Assembly: GCF_900116205.1 (NCBI RefSeq)
Contig: NZ_FOZS01000001.1
Location: 186,001-250,000, forward strand
Direction: 5' to 3'
Length of the DNA: 64,000 nt
DNA from: Halostagnicola kamekurae
GTDB taxonomy: Archaea; Halobacteriota; Halobacteria; Halobacteriales; Natrialbaceae
The notes under the pieces were generated by a model. The model had not been told where the DNA came from, did no database searches, and worked only from the letters and a program-made list of their open reading frames with translations. Of this stretch, positions 35,038 through 43,480 are shown piece by piece (within the stretch, counting starts at the first letter, position 1; every line of letters starts with the position of its first letter). A program made the position numbers and the translations under genes.

Positions 35038-35109
35038 AGTCCGGGCGCGCCCGCTTTGTCGCCGGCCGAAATCGAAACCGGTGCCCGCTTCCAGTTCCTC
35101 GAGTCGACT

Positions 35110-35922
35110 ATGCCTACCGCGTCGAACGGCGATACTTCGCTTCACTACGAACTCGACGGCGACGGCTATCGCGACAGCGCCGACGGCGCCCCCGATACCG
35201 TCGTCTTCGTGCCCGAAGTCGGCCTCGGCGGCTGGTCGTGGGGCTGGCAACACGCGGCGCTTTCCGGACCGTTCGAGACGCTCGTCTGGGACCTCCGCGG
35301 TACGGGCCGTTCGGACGCGCCGCCCGGCCCGTACGACCTCGAGACGCTCGCGTCGGACCTCGAGGCCGTCCTCGCCGACGCCGACGTTCGGTCCGCCCAC
35401 GTCGTCGGTGCCGGCCTCGGCGGTGCCGTCGCGCTCGAGGCCGCGCGCGCCACGAACCGCGTCGAAACGCTCGCACTGCTCGGGACTGCTCCCACGGCGT
35501 CGGCGTTCGCGCTCGAGCCATTGTTCGCCCCGCCCGACGACCGCGAGGCGATCCGCTCGTCGCTCGAGACGGTGCTTTCGGTCGACTTCCGATCGCGCCA
35601 GCCCGACGTTCTCGAGGGAATAGTCGACTGGCGGGCCGACGGCGACGCGCCTCGAGCGGGCTGGGAGGCCCAACTCGCTGCCCTCTCGGGATTCGACGCG
35701 AGTGACTGGCTGGTCGAGCTCACTCAACCCGCGCTCGTCCTCCACGGCGCCGACGACGAACTCGTCGATCCCGACGCCGGCGAACGGCTCGCTCGCGGCC
35801 TTCCGCGCGGCGAGTTCGAGCGGATCGAGGCTGCCGGCCATCTCGCGTTCATCGAACGCTCTCGAACGGTGAACGATCGGCTGTTGGGGTTCCTCGAGTC
35901 CCAGCAGGAAGAGACAGGCTAA
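35110..35922 (+). CDS. Alpha/beta-hydrolase-fold protein lacking the catalytic serine
   Basis: The 270-residue protein has the alpha/beta-hydrolase fold: DTVVFVPEVGLGGWSWGWQHAAL, VWDLRGTGRSDAP, VVGAGLGGAVALEAA at the nucleophile elbow, LVLHGADDELVDPDAGE and AAGHLAFIERSRTVNDRLLGFL at the C-terminal histidine. At the elbow the usual G-x-S-x-G reads G-A-G-L-G, so the nucleophilic Ser is Gly, while the acid and His positions remain. It is therefore either a non-hydrolytic relative or an enzyme with another mechanism. The ATG at 35110 is the family-like start. Confidence 0.82.
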   Translation: MPTASNGDTSLHYELDGDGYRDSADGAPDTVVFVPEVGLGGWSWGWQHAALSGPFETLVWDLRGTGRSDAPPGPYDLETLASDLEAVLADADVRSAHVVGAGLGGAVALEAARATNRVETLALLGTAPTASAFALEPLFAPPDDREAIRSSLETVLSVDFRSRQPDVLEGIVDWRADGDAPRAGWEAQLAALSGFDASDWLVELTQPALVLHGADDELVDPDAGERLARGLPRGEFERIEAAGHLAFIERSRTVNDRLLGFLESQQEETG

Positions 35923-36053
35923 CTCGAACGACCCCTCGCGGCACTGTATAGTTCCGTTTAGCACCGTCGAATCCCGCCGTGGAGCTCTCGCTGAGCAGGT
36001 CTACGAGTCTTTTCTTAGACCGTCTCTACGAACTGCCTCCTTCTCAAACTGAA

Positions 36054-36929
36054 TCACGAAACGACTCCTTGCACGTAGATGTGCGCGTAGGCGCTCGCCC
36101 ACACGATAGAGAGGAATTCACCGAAACTTGCTGAAATCACGCTCAAAACGGGATGTAACCCACCCAGTTTCGTTCCCATCTCGGGGAGGTATGTCGGGAG
36201 ATAGAAGCTGATTGCGCTGCCAATAGCGATGATAAGAATGAGCACGAACTTTCCGCGGTAGTTCGTCGTAACGTGCCAGCTAATTCGAAGCGCTTCGACG
36301 GGGCCGTACTGGCCGATGACACAGGCCTCGGGTACGAACCAGAACTTGAACAGCAACAGCAGAAACGGAACGGTGACTACGACCACACTAATCGCCCCAA
36401 CAACGGGAAATCCAACCACCTCCACGGGATTGCCCGGGACGACGCCGACGAGAACGAGTAGCGGAAGTGACACGAGGAACGGAATCGCCATGACGGACAA
36501 AATGAATAGGACGATGGCCCCAACTAACGCAGGTATTCGGGTACTGGTTCGATGCAGTCCCTCGCGTATCGCTACGGTATCGCCGGTCAGTTCTCCGGCG
36601 ACGATCGTTCCGACGTAAGCCCGAATCAAAAAGACAAACGCGAACGCCGTAATCACGTCGAACAGGCCGACCACGGGCGTCGGGAGCATATTGATGCTGT
36701 CCGTCTCGAGGAGTCGGTTCGCGACGATGCCCACACCTGCGAAGGCAACGATCGACGGACGAGACCGAAACAGGCGAAGAGACCAGACTAACGCATCGAG
36801 GGCGGTCCGACGGGTGGTAACCGTCTCGATGTTTCGACATTCGAGACAGCCACAGCCATCGACGTCGTCTCGTGCTCTAATCGTCGGTGCCGCGTCACCC
36901 GCGGTTGTGTCGTCGGCAAGTTCGCTCAT
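36054..36929 (-). CDS. Multi-pass membrane protein with N-terminal CGCLEC motif
   Basis: The 291-residue protein has about 45 soluble residues containing DGCGCLECRNIET, then six hydrophobic segments, for example VGLFDVITAFAFVFLIRAYVG, LVGAIVLFILSVMAIPFLVSLPLLVLVGVV and VVVVTVPFLLLLFKFWFV, with the motif RISWHVTTNYRGKFVLILI between the last ones. It resembles the second membrane protein at 37467 in its layout, so both may belong to the same broad haloarchaeal membrane family (DUF7847-like). Its ATG overlaps the regulator's stop in an ATGA. GC content is clearly lower than in the flanks. Confidence 0.72.
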   Translation of the reverse strand: MSELADDTTAGDAAPTIRARDDVDGCGCLECRNIETVTTRRTALDALVWSLRLFRSRPSIVAFAGVGIVANRLLETDSINMLPTPVVGLFDVITAFAFVFLIRAYVGTIVAGELTGDTVAIREGLHRTSTRIPALVGAIVLFILSVMAIPFLVSLPLLVLVGVVPGNPVEVVGFPVVGAISVVVVTVPFLLLLFKFWFVPEACVIGQYGPVEALRISWHVTTNYRGKFVLILIIAIGSAISFYLPTYLPEMGTKLGGLHPVLSVISASFGEFLSIVWASAYAHIYVQGVVS

Positions 36930-37378
36930 TCACTAGTGACGAACCGCGAGATGGATTCGCCGACCGCAAGCAGAACCGCCGGTGGGCCGAGCAGCGACGC
37001 GAAGGATTTGAACGCGCGTTTGAGACTCGGTCGGTCGTCCTCGGTACCGAGAAAGAGGAGCGTCGGGTCTTCTGAGACGACGAAAACGCTCATCTCCCGG
37101 CCCTTCTCCGAATAACAAGTATCGGTGACTTCGACCACCCCGGCCGATTCGAGGTTCTCTAAGTGATAGTGGACGTTCTGTACGCTCTGGTCGAGTTGAT
37201 CGGCGATCCGTGATGGCGTGGCCGGCGTCTCGTTGAGCAGCCGGAAGATATCGTACGCGGTCTCGGAGGACAGCGCTTCGATCACGTCTCGAGTCGCAGC
37301 ATCGTCGAGACTGAGGACGGCTGGATTGTCGCTTCGTTCTACGGCGGCGTCTGTTCGCGTCGGGAGGAGTCGTGCCAT
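36926..37378 (-). CDS. ArsR-type winged-helix regulator with hydrophobic C-terminus
   Basis: The 150-residue protein has an ArsR-like winged helix: TRDVIEALSSETAYDIFRLLNETPATPSRIADQLDQSVQNVHYHLENLESAGVVEVTDTCYSEKGREMSVF, residues about 28-100. The C-terminal segment LGPPAVLLAVGESISRFVTSE is hydrophobic enough to touch a membrane or a dimer partner. The gene overlaps the membrane protein downstream (ATGA), so the regulator and that protein are made together. Control of the two flanking membrane proteins is an inference from position. Confidence 0.85.
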   Translation of the reverse strand: MARLLPTRTDAAVERSDNPAVLSLDDAATRDVIEALSSETAYDIFRLLNETPATPSRIADQLDQSVQNVHYHLENLESAGVVEVTDTCYSEKGREMSVFVVSEDPTLLFLGTEDDRPSLKRAFKSFASLLGPPAVLLAVGESISRFVTSE

Positions 37379-37466
37379 AGGTGCTGTTAATTCTGGTGAG
37401 GCAGGTTCTGGAGGTTCTTCCGGGTAGTGGTTGTTCGAACCGTTGGTACGTAGTTGTTGGTGGCTG

Positions 37467-38276
37467 TCACGCCGATTCTAAACTGGCGGGCGAGATCTCG
37501 ATCAAACGGAGGTAATACGCCGTGTACACCGTATAGAAGTACGCGAAGCCAATCGCAGAAAGGAGGGCTCCGACGAGGACCAAGATCGACGACGGGACCT
37601 CGAGAATGACAGGTAACACGTCCGCAGGCTCGGCGTCCGTCAGCGTCAACTGGAGTAGGTACTCGGGGATCAAGAAGGCGTTCAACAGGACGAGCCACAC
37701 CAGTGAGAATCCAGTAACGCTTTTCAGATTCGAGCGAACGAGGTGAACACTTCTCCGGAACGAGTCAACAACGTTCTCGTTTTCGACGACGATCGCGGCA
37801 TCGTAAAACTGCACGAACAGTATCACGACGAGGACGAGCAACGGCCAGACGAGTATGGAACCGACGCCCGCGATGACAGCGGCCATCTCGTGGATCAAAA
37901 CGAGTACCAGAGATCCGATACCGAGGATAAAACTGACGAACCCAAATCCGATTGCGCTGACTCCCACGACCAGTACGAACAGAACTATCCCAAGCAACAG
38001 TCGTACGTAGTAGGATCGTCCCGCAGCGACAAACCGGCCGAGTGACGTCCCTTTCCCTTCGATTGCAGCTTGGGCACTGGCGATGAAGCCGCCGAGAGCG
38101 AACGGAACGACGATCAGATAGGCGAGTGACGCACCTACTGAAAGCAGGGATGAGTCGATCAGACTATCGACGTACTGTAGCTGGCTCCCCGCTCCGATGA
38201 AGGGGCCAGCGACGAGAAGGATCGGATTCGCTCGGAGGGCGGCGTATCCATCTTTGAACGCGGAGACGATTACCAT
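37467..38276 (-). CDS. Multi-pass membrane protein (DUF7847-like)
   Basis: The 269-residue protein opens with VIVSAFKDGYAALRANPILLVAGPFIGAGSQLQ, the common 'amphipathic helix plus NP' start of this haloarchaeal membrane family, and has five further hydrophobic segments (for example YYVRLLLGIVLFVLVVGVSAIGFGFVSFILGIGSLVLVLIHEM and SILVWPLLVLVVILFVQFYDAAIVV). The motif SFRRSVHLVRSNLKSVTGFSLVWLVLLN is the usual cytoplasmic loop and helix. It lies 88 bases upstream of the regulator gene on the same strand. Function unknown. Confidence 0.72.
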   Translation of the reverse strand: MVIVSAFKDGYAALRANPILLVAGPFIGAGSQLQYVDSLIDSSLLSVGASLAYLIVVPFALGGFIASAQAAIEGKGTSLGRFVAAGRSYYVRLLLGIVLFVLVVGVSAIGFGFVSFILGIGSLVLVLIHEMAAVIAGVGSILVWPLLVLVVILFVQFYDAAIVVENENVVDSFRRSVHLVRSNLKSVTGFSLVWLVLLNAFLIPEYLLQLTLTDAEPADVLPVILEVPSSILVLVGALLSAIGFAYFYTVYTAYYLRLIEISPASLESA

Positions 38277-38489
38277 TGTACCTCTGAGTAGACTTCTCCG
38301 TATATTAGGTCGAACGTAGGATCAAAACCAAATTTAAGCATTTCGAGCCCTGGCGTCTGAACCGGTATGCCACTCCCCCTCGACACCATCTGTCCCCGAC
38401 GATGCCCGAAATCTACCTCCCGCGATTCGGTCTCGACAACCCCCTAGCGGGCGCAAGGCACTTTTGCGACGAGCCGTCTATACCCGGTA

Positions 38490-39209
38490 ATGAGTCAGCC
38501 TCGTATCGCCGTCCTCAACGCCGCACAGGAGGACGCGAACACGACGCGAAACTTCCGACGCGAACTCGAGGCCTCGCTGGCGGAGTTCGACGTCTGCAAC
38601 GGCGAAATTCCCGATACCGTCGCGTTCGACGGCGCGGTCGTCACCGGATCGCGCTCGTCGGTCTACTGGGACGAGGAGTGGATCGGCCCCGTCAAAGAGT
38701 GGGTCGGCGAGGCGATCGACGCCGGCGTTCCCTTCCTCGGGATCTGCTGGGGCCACCAGCTCCTCGCGGACGTGCTCGGGGGAACCGTCGCGGATATGGG
38801 CGCCTACGAGATCGGCTACAGCGAGATCGAACACACCGGTTCCTCGAGGCTCTTCGAGGGTATCGACGCCGAGTTCACCGCCTTCACGAGCCACTCCGAC
38901 GAGGTTGCCGAACTGCCGCCGGGTGCCGACTCGCTGGCTGAAAACGACTACTCGAACCACGGCTTTCGCAAGGACCGGGTCTTCGGCGTCCAGTTCCACC
39001 TCGAGTACGACCAGAAAACCGCCCGCGAACTCGTCCAGCGAAAGGACCTCTCCGACGACCGTCGCGAGTCCGTCCTCGAGGAAATCACGGACGAGAACTA
39101 CGGGCGGGCCTGTCAGGCGAAGCTGGTCTTCGAGAATTTCCTCGAGTACGTCCGCGAGGTTCGACTCGAGGATGCCGGTGGGAGGGCGTCTCGAGACGCT
39201 TCAGCCTGA
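38490..39209 (+). CDS. Class I glutamine amidotransferase
   Basis: The 239-residue single-domain protein has the amidotransferase triad: Cys in VPFLGICWGHQLLADVLGG, His in FGVQFHLEYD, and a Glu two residues later. ITDENYGRACQAKLVFENFLEYV ends the fold. These features fit stand-alone class I GATases of the GMP-synthase-like type; the partner substrate is unknown. Its last 16 residues read AGGRASRDASA-type low complexity and overlap the remnant antitoxin frame. A 213-base gap precedes it with no good promoter visible. Confidence 0.85.
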   Translation: MSQPRIAVLNAAQEDANTTRNFRRELEASLAEFDVCNGEIPDTVAFDGAVVTGSRSSVYWDEEWIGPVKEWVGEAIDAGVPFLGICWGHQLLADVLGGTVADMGAYEIGYSEIEHTGSSRLFEGIDAEFTAFTSHSDEVAELPPGADSLAENDYSNHGFRKDRVFGVQFHLEYDQKTARELVQRKDLSDDRRESVLEEITDENYGRACQAKLVFENFLEYVREVRLEDAGGRASRDASA

Positions 39210-39337
39210 TCGACTCGTTTCGTGATGAGTTCGAACCGCTGTCCGAAGACGAAATCGAGCAGTGGTTGTCCGGAAGTTCGGATTGGGGTGTCGAAACGAG
39301 TGAAGACGAGATTGATGTGGTGCTGTACGGTGAATGA
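39199..39337 (+). pseudogene. Antitoxin remnant coupled to the PIN gene
   Basis: A frame overlapping the amidotransferase end and reading into the PIN gene encodes SRRFSLIDSFRDEFEPLSEDE, then IEQWLSGSSDWGVETSEDEIDVVLYGE, and stops in an ATGA shared with the PIN start. That acidic C-terminal pattern directly before a PIN gene is typical of VapB-like antitoxins, but there is no ATG or GTG start in frame. The N-terminal half therefore seems lost. Confidence 0.45.
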
Positions 39338-39764
39338 GTCTCCTCATCGATACCGGCGTTTTCGTCGCCGCGCAGAACGAGCGGGACGAACATCACGAGG
39401 CAGCAACGAGCGCGCTACGAACGGCTTTGACCGGCGAGTTTGGTAGACTGTATACGAACGATTACGTACACGGCGGAGCCGTGGCACTCACTCGAATGCG
39501 AACGAACAGTCACCACGAAGCACGAACGATTGGTGATCGAATTGCTGGCCGCGGCTCGTTCCCGGATCGGATCGAGACGTTGTTCGTCTCCACCGATCGA
39601 TTCGAACAGACGGTCCGCGTTTTCGAACGATACGAGATCACACCCTCAGCTTCACGGATGCGAGTCTCATCGCGTTAATCGAAAGCACCGATATCGACGC
39701 CGTTTGCAGCTTCGACGACGATTTCGACGGACTCGTCGAGCGAACCGATCCCGCTTCGATTTAG
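39334..39764 (+). pseudogene. VapC-type PIN domain toxin broken by a 2-base insertion
   Basis: The gene starts MSLLIDTGVFVAAQNERDEHHEAAT (first acidic residue of the PIN site) and stops early at 39678 after YEITPSASRMRVSSR. Removing two bases from the AC repeat at 39640-39643 restores YEITLSFTDASLIALIESTDIDAVCSF, then DDDFDGLVERTDPASI, which carries the missing PIN acids and ends at 39764. The restored product would be 141-142 residues, normal for VapC. As it stands the toxin should be inactive. Confidence 0.75.
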
Positions 39765-41959
39765 GCCGAGACTTCGACGTTCGCCCGCTCTTCTTCCCCG
39801 ATCGCTTCGACGATGAGTTCGGCCACGTCGACGACCTCGATTTCGTCCTCGAAGCCGCCGGTTTTTCGCCCGTCCTCGTACATCGTCATACACATCGGAC
39901 AGGCGACGACGAACTTCTCGACGCCGGTGCCGGCGTCGGTGTCCTCGAGCGCTTCGCGAAGTCGTTCTTCGCTGGGTTTGGGCTCTTCCTCGAAGTCCAT
40001 CCAGAGACCGCCCCCACCGCCGCCACAACAAAAGGAGTTGGCGCGGTTGCGCGGCATCTCGTCAAGTTCACAGCCGGTCGCCCGAATAAGCTCTCGTGGC
40101 GCTTCGTACTCGTCGTTGTACCGGCCCAGATGGCACGGATCGTGGTAGGTGACCGTATACTCGAGTTCGGTTCCCGACAGCTCGAGTCTGCCTTCGTTGA
40201 CCAGTTCTTCGACGGCCTGGGTCCAGTGGAGCACATCGATCTCGCCGTTTTCGTTCCAGTGTTCGTCGTACTCGAAGGGCATGATCGGATCGTCGGCGAA
40301 CTCCTCGAAGTCGACCTCCGGGTACTCGTTTTTGAAGGTATTGTAGGAGTGGGGATCCGTACAGACGAGTTTCTCGAACTCGCAGTCTTCGAAGGATTCG
40401 ACGTGGTGGCCGGCGAGTTCGATGTAGAGGAACTCCTCGCCCACTCGGCGAATGTCGTTGCCGTCGTACTTCTCGTCCTCGAAGAGGATCCCGAAGCTCA
40501 CGTCGGCTTCCTGTAAGATAGTGGCCAGCGAGCGGGCGACCTGCTTGTTGCGCTCGTCGTAACTCGGGTAGTCGCCGACGTACCAGAGGTAGTCGACTTC
40601 CTGTTCGCGGGCGTCTGTGATGTCGAACGCGAGGTCGTCGGCCCAGTCGGCCCGATTGCGCTGGCTGTTGCCGAACGTGTTGCCGTCCTGCATGACGTTC
40701 TGGAAGACGTCCTGCATCGAACTCGAGACGTCGCCCTGGTCGGTCATCTGGCGGTTGAGCTTGGTGAAGGAGTTGAGGTGCTCGATCTCGACGGGGCAGG
40801 CGTCCATGCAGGCCATACAGGCCATACAGGACTCCATGGTTTCCGTATTAATGACGCTCGTGCCGCCGTCGGCGACGATCGGCTTTTCGTCACCGCCAGC
40901 TGCGAGATCTTCGCGATAGCTCTTGAGGTCGAGGATGACGTTGCGGGGGTCGAGCGGGCGGTCGGAGGCTTTCGCGGGGCAGACCGACGAACAGCGGCCG
41001 CACTTGGTGCAGGCGTCTTGGTCGAGAATGTCCTTCCAGGTGAAGTCGTCGATGTCCTCGGCGTTGGTCGCGTCCAGATCCGATGGAACGCCGGGGAGTC
41101 GGGCGCCGGCCTTCTCGTCGCGCGTGATGACGTTGGCGAACGACGAGAGCATGTGGAATGGCTTGGCGTAGGGGATCCACGCGATAAAGCCGAGCGCGAG
41201 CAGCGAGTGGCTCCACCAGGTCAGCCAGTGCAGCGTCTCGGCGTTCGCGCCGAAGACGCTCACCGCTTGGTAGGTTCCAGGATTCGCGGCCGCGTCGGTC
41301 GTCGGCACGCCGAGCGCGCCGAACAGCATGGCGAGGCCGTAGCCGACGAAGCTGACGATCTCGTGGGCTGGCATGCCCGTAATGTAGATCCGCAGGCCCT
41401 CGAGCAGGAAGCCACCGACGCCGAGCCCGAACAGCGTCCAGATGAAGATGTCGTCCTCGTTGGAGGTGTGACGGCCCCAGAGGCGTTCGTTGCGCACCCA
41501 GTACCGGCGATAGATCGCCATCCCGATGCCGACGACGAACAATAGCCCCATGGCGTCGACCATGAACTGGTAGGCCAGGTAGAACTCGCCCTCCCAGAAG
41601 CGCAGGCCCAGTAGGAGGTCGGTTCCGTAGCTCTCGAAAGCGATGATGCTCGTGGCGATAAAGAGGGTCAGAAAGCCCCACATGATAAACGAGTGCATCA
41701 GCCCGCCGTAGAGGTCGCGGTTGAACTGTTTCTCGTTCGAGAGAACGATCTTTGAGGCGCTGACGATCCGCGCCGGCAGGCCGTTTAGTCGGGCAATCGG
41801 GTCGTCGTCGCCGTCGGTGTAGCGGCTGACTCGCCGATAGACGCCGTAGGCGAAGACGGCGAGGACGACCGATACGAGAAAGTAAAACAGGAGCTTCTCG
41901 ACGCCGTGAAGCCCCAGGTACATCTCTCTGGAAGCGTCCGCCTGTGCGACAATCTTCAT
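39761..41959 (-). CDS. Membrane Fe-S oxidoreductase with heme-b-like and CCG domains (ETF:quinone oxidoreductase type)
   Basis: The 732-residue protein has a NarI-like membrane part (about five helices, residues 20-280, with HSFIMWGFLTLF and WWSHSLLALGFIAWIPYAKPFH as heme-ligand candidates). Two 4Fe-4S motifs follow: CTKCGRCSSVCP and CMACMACMDACP. The C-terminal half has two CCG-type domains (DPCHLGRYN...FCCGGGGGG and ACPMCMTMYEDG). This is the layout of HdrD-like proteins and of the ETF:menaquinone oxidoreductases. No etf genes are near. It converges on the PIN remnant with a 4-base overlap. Confidence 0.85.
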   Translation of the reverse strand: MKIVAQADASREMYLGLHGVEKLLFYFLVSVVLAVFAYGVYRRVSRYTDGDDDPIARLNGLPARIVSASKIVLSNEKQFNRDLYGGLMHSFIMWGFLTLFIATSIIAFESYGTDLLLGLRFWEGEFYLAYQFMVDAMGLLFVVGIGMAIYRRYWVRNERLWGRHTSNEDDIFIWTLFGLGVGGFLLEGLRIYITGMPAHEIVSFVGYGLAMLFGALGVPTTDAAANPGTYQAVSVFGANAETLHWLTWWSHSLLALGFIAWIPYAKPFHMLSSFANVITRDEKAGARLPGVPSDLDATNAEDIDDFTWKDILDQDACTKCGRCSSVCPAKASDRPLDPRNVILDLKSYREDLAAGGDEKPIVADGGTSVINTETMESCMACMACMDACPVEIEHLNSFTKLNRQMTDQGDVSSSMQDVFQNVMQDGNTFGNSQRNRADWADDLAFDITDAREQEVDYLWYVGDYPSYDERNKQVARSLATILQEADVSFGILFEDEKYDGNDIRRVGEEFLYIELAGHHVESFEDCEFEKLVCTDPHSYNTFKNEYPEVDFEEFADDPIMPFEYDEHWNENGEIDVLHWTQAVEELVNEGRLELSGTELEYTVTYHDPCHLGRYNDEYEAPRELIRATGCELDEMPRNRANSFCCGGGGGGLWMDFEEEPKPSEERLREALEDTDAGTGVEKFVVACPMCMTMYEDGRKTGGFEDEIEVVDVAELIVEAIGEEERANVEVSA

Positions 41960-42107
41960 GTTCTATCACCTGCGTGGATTCCCCTTAACTCTTGCCACCG
42001 GTTGAACCAGCCTGACTCGACGCCCTCTCCGTAAAATAACAAATGTATTCTCAGTTTTCTCCAGTTGCTCGTTGGCCCGTTTGCGATCGTGATCGTTGGC
42101 ACCAAGC

Positions 42108-42114
42108 TTATATA
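42108..42114 (+). promoter_or_regulatory. TATA box for cmi4
   Basis: TTATATA lies 25-31 bases before the ATG at 42139. Confidence 0.6.
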
Positions 42115-42138
42115 GCATCCTCCCGCCAGTGTCCATCC

Positions 42139-42732
42139 ATGAACGAAAAAACCGAAGAACTCCGCGACATCTTCACGAACGTCACCGACGGCGAGGAGAC
42201 GGTCACCGAATCGCAGACGGCGACCCGCGGCTCGCTCGAGAAAGACGAGCGAACGATCGACGAGCGCCTCGAGAACGTCATCGCGCAGATGCGCGAGCGC
42301 TACGGGTTTGAGACGGCCCTGTCGGACGAGGAGCTGATCCGGGTCGCGAAGGGATTCTACGACGACGTCTCTGACGACGACCTCGCCTCGGAGCTCGAGG
42401 TCTCGAGCGAGGACGTCTTCGACGCGCGGCTCTCCTTGCACCTCGTCGACGAGACCGACGCGCCCGAGATCGATCTCGCGGCGGTCCGCGAGCGCGCAGA
42501 CGACGACCTCGGCGCGCTCGCGGACGAGTACGATACGAGCGAGGCGCGGGTTCGTCGCGCCCGTCGCGTCGTGGCGGCCCAGGACGAATCCAGAGCTGCG
42601 AACGACCGCTACAGGGACGAGTTCGACAGCATCCTCGGGGATTCGGAACTCACGGACCGGCTCGCCAGCGACGTCCGGGAAGACGGTCTCGAGGACGCCA
42701 CCGAGGGGATGGAAACGGACGTTTCGCTATAG
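42139..42732 (+). CDS. cmi4: Conditioned medium-induced protein 4 family
   Basis: The 197-residue acidic protein begins MNEKTEELRDIFTNVTDGEETVTESQTATRGSL, the start that I recognise from proteins labelled conditioned medium-induced protein 4 in haloarchaea. It is helical, with a repeated theme (FYDDVSDDDLASELEVSSEDVFDARLSLHL and ADEYDTSEARVRRARRVV), which suggests two helix-turn-helix-like units of about 45 residues. The label implies induction by culture medium signals; I know of no tested function. A strong TATA box supports this start. Confidence 0.8.
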   Translation: MNEKTEELRDIFTNVTDGEETVTESQTATRGSLEKDERTIDERLENVIAQMRERYGFETALSDEELIRVAKGFYDDVSDDDLASELEVSSEDVFDARLSLHLVDETDAPEIDLAAVRERADDDLGALADEYDTSEARVRRARRVVAAQDESRAANDRYRDEFDSILGDSELTDRLASDVREDGLEDATEGMETDVSL

Positions 42733-42756
42733 CTTCGCAACTCGCCCCGCCGAGCC

Positions 42757-42764
42757 TTTTTATT
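42757..42764 (+). promoter_or_regulatory. TATA-like box for the Cas4-like gene
   Basis: TTTTTATT lies 23-30 bases before the GTG start at 42787. Confidence 0.45.
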
Positions 42765-42786
42765 GGATCAGGCGGCCAACGCGGCC

Positions 42787-43458
42787 GTGTCCCGCGTCGC
42801 CTTCAGCGATCTCCGCTCGGCCGCCTACTGTCCGCGAAAGTGCTACTACGACCGCCAGCGCGAGGATCGCGAACCACCGCCGGCGGTCGAGGCCGTCCGA
42901 TCGCTCGCGACTCGCTACGAGTATCTGCTCGAGGCCGAGCCGTCGGCGCTCGCAGACGAGCCAATCGAACCGGATCCGGCGTCGTATCAGCGCGCGCTCC
43001 GGAACACTCGCGCCACCCTCGAGCGCACGGGGCGGTGGGAGTCGATCTGCGATCCGGACGCCGAGTCAGTCCTCGTGACCGGCCGCGAAGTCCGCGGCAT
43101 CGTTCACAAGGTCCTCGTGGACCCGCTCGAGCCGACACTCGTATCGGTGGGGGAACCTCCCGAGACCGGCGTCTGGACGCCCCAGTCGGTCCACGCCGTC
43201 GCGGCCGCGAAGGCCCTCGCCTGGGAGCACGAAACGCCGATCGAAGGGGTCTGGCTCGAGTACCCGGCCTACGGCGTCGTCCGTCGCGTCGAGATGACGA
43301 CCCGGCGGAAGGCCAGGTATCGGCGCGTCCTTCGAACCGTCCGCGAACTCGACGGCCCTCCGGCGCGGATTCGAAACGACGCCAAGTGCGACGCCTGCGA
43401 GTACGCGAGCGAGTGCGGCGTCCGGACGCGGACGCTGCGCTCGCTGCTCGGGTTGTGA
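42787..43458 (+). CDS. Cas4-like Fe-S protein without the nuclease signature
   Basis: The 223-residue protein is annotated as Cas4-like by its frame: VSRVAFSDLRSAAYCPRKCYYDRQ (first cysteines) and CDACEYASECGVRTRT (the last three), so four cysteines could bind a 4Fe-4S cluster as in Cas4. Between them, where Cas4 has G-x-V-D and E-x-K of the PD-(D/E)XK site, this protein reads RGIVHKVLVDPLEPTLVSVGEPP, with His in place of Asp and no E-x-K. The QSVHAVAAAKALAWEH segment stands in the usual Q-x-x-x-Y place. No CRISPR locus is in the window. The GTG start at 42787 fits the promoter. Confidence 0.8.
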   Translation: MSRVAFSDLRSAAYCPRKCYYDRQREDREPPPAVEAVRSLATRYEYLLEAEPSALADEPIEPDPASYQRALRNTRATLERTGRWESICDPDAESVLVTGREVRGIVHKVLVDPLEPTLVSVGEPPETGVWTPQSVHAVAAAKALAWEHETPIEGVWLEYPAYGVVRRVEMTTRRKARYRRVLRTVRELDGPPARIRNDAKCDACEYASECGVRTRTLRSLLGL

Positions 43459-43480
43459 GACGCGGTATCCGGCCTCTGTC

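Noticed and set aside
33838-35964. A 708-codon frame reading through the CBS protein gene.
   Set aside because: Its first 420 residues are antisense to the alpha/beta hydrolase and cross two promoters; the CBS protein itself begins at 34689.
42787-43458. A CRISPR-Cas locus suggested by the Cas4-like protein.
   Set aside because: No direct repeats with spacers and no other cas genes occur in the window; the protein also lacks the nuclease site.
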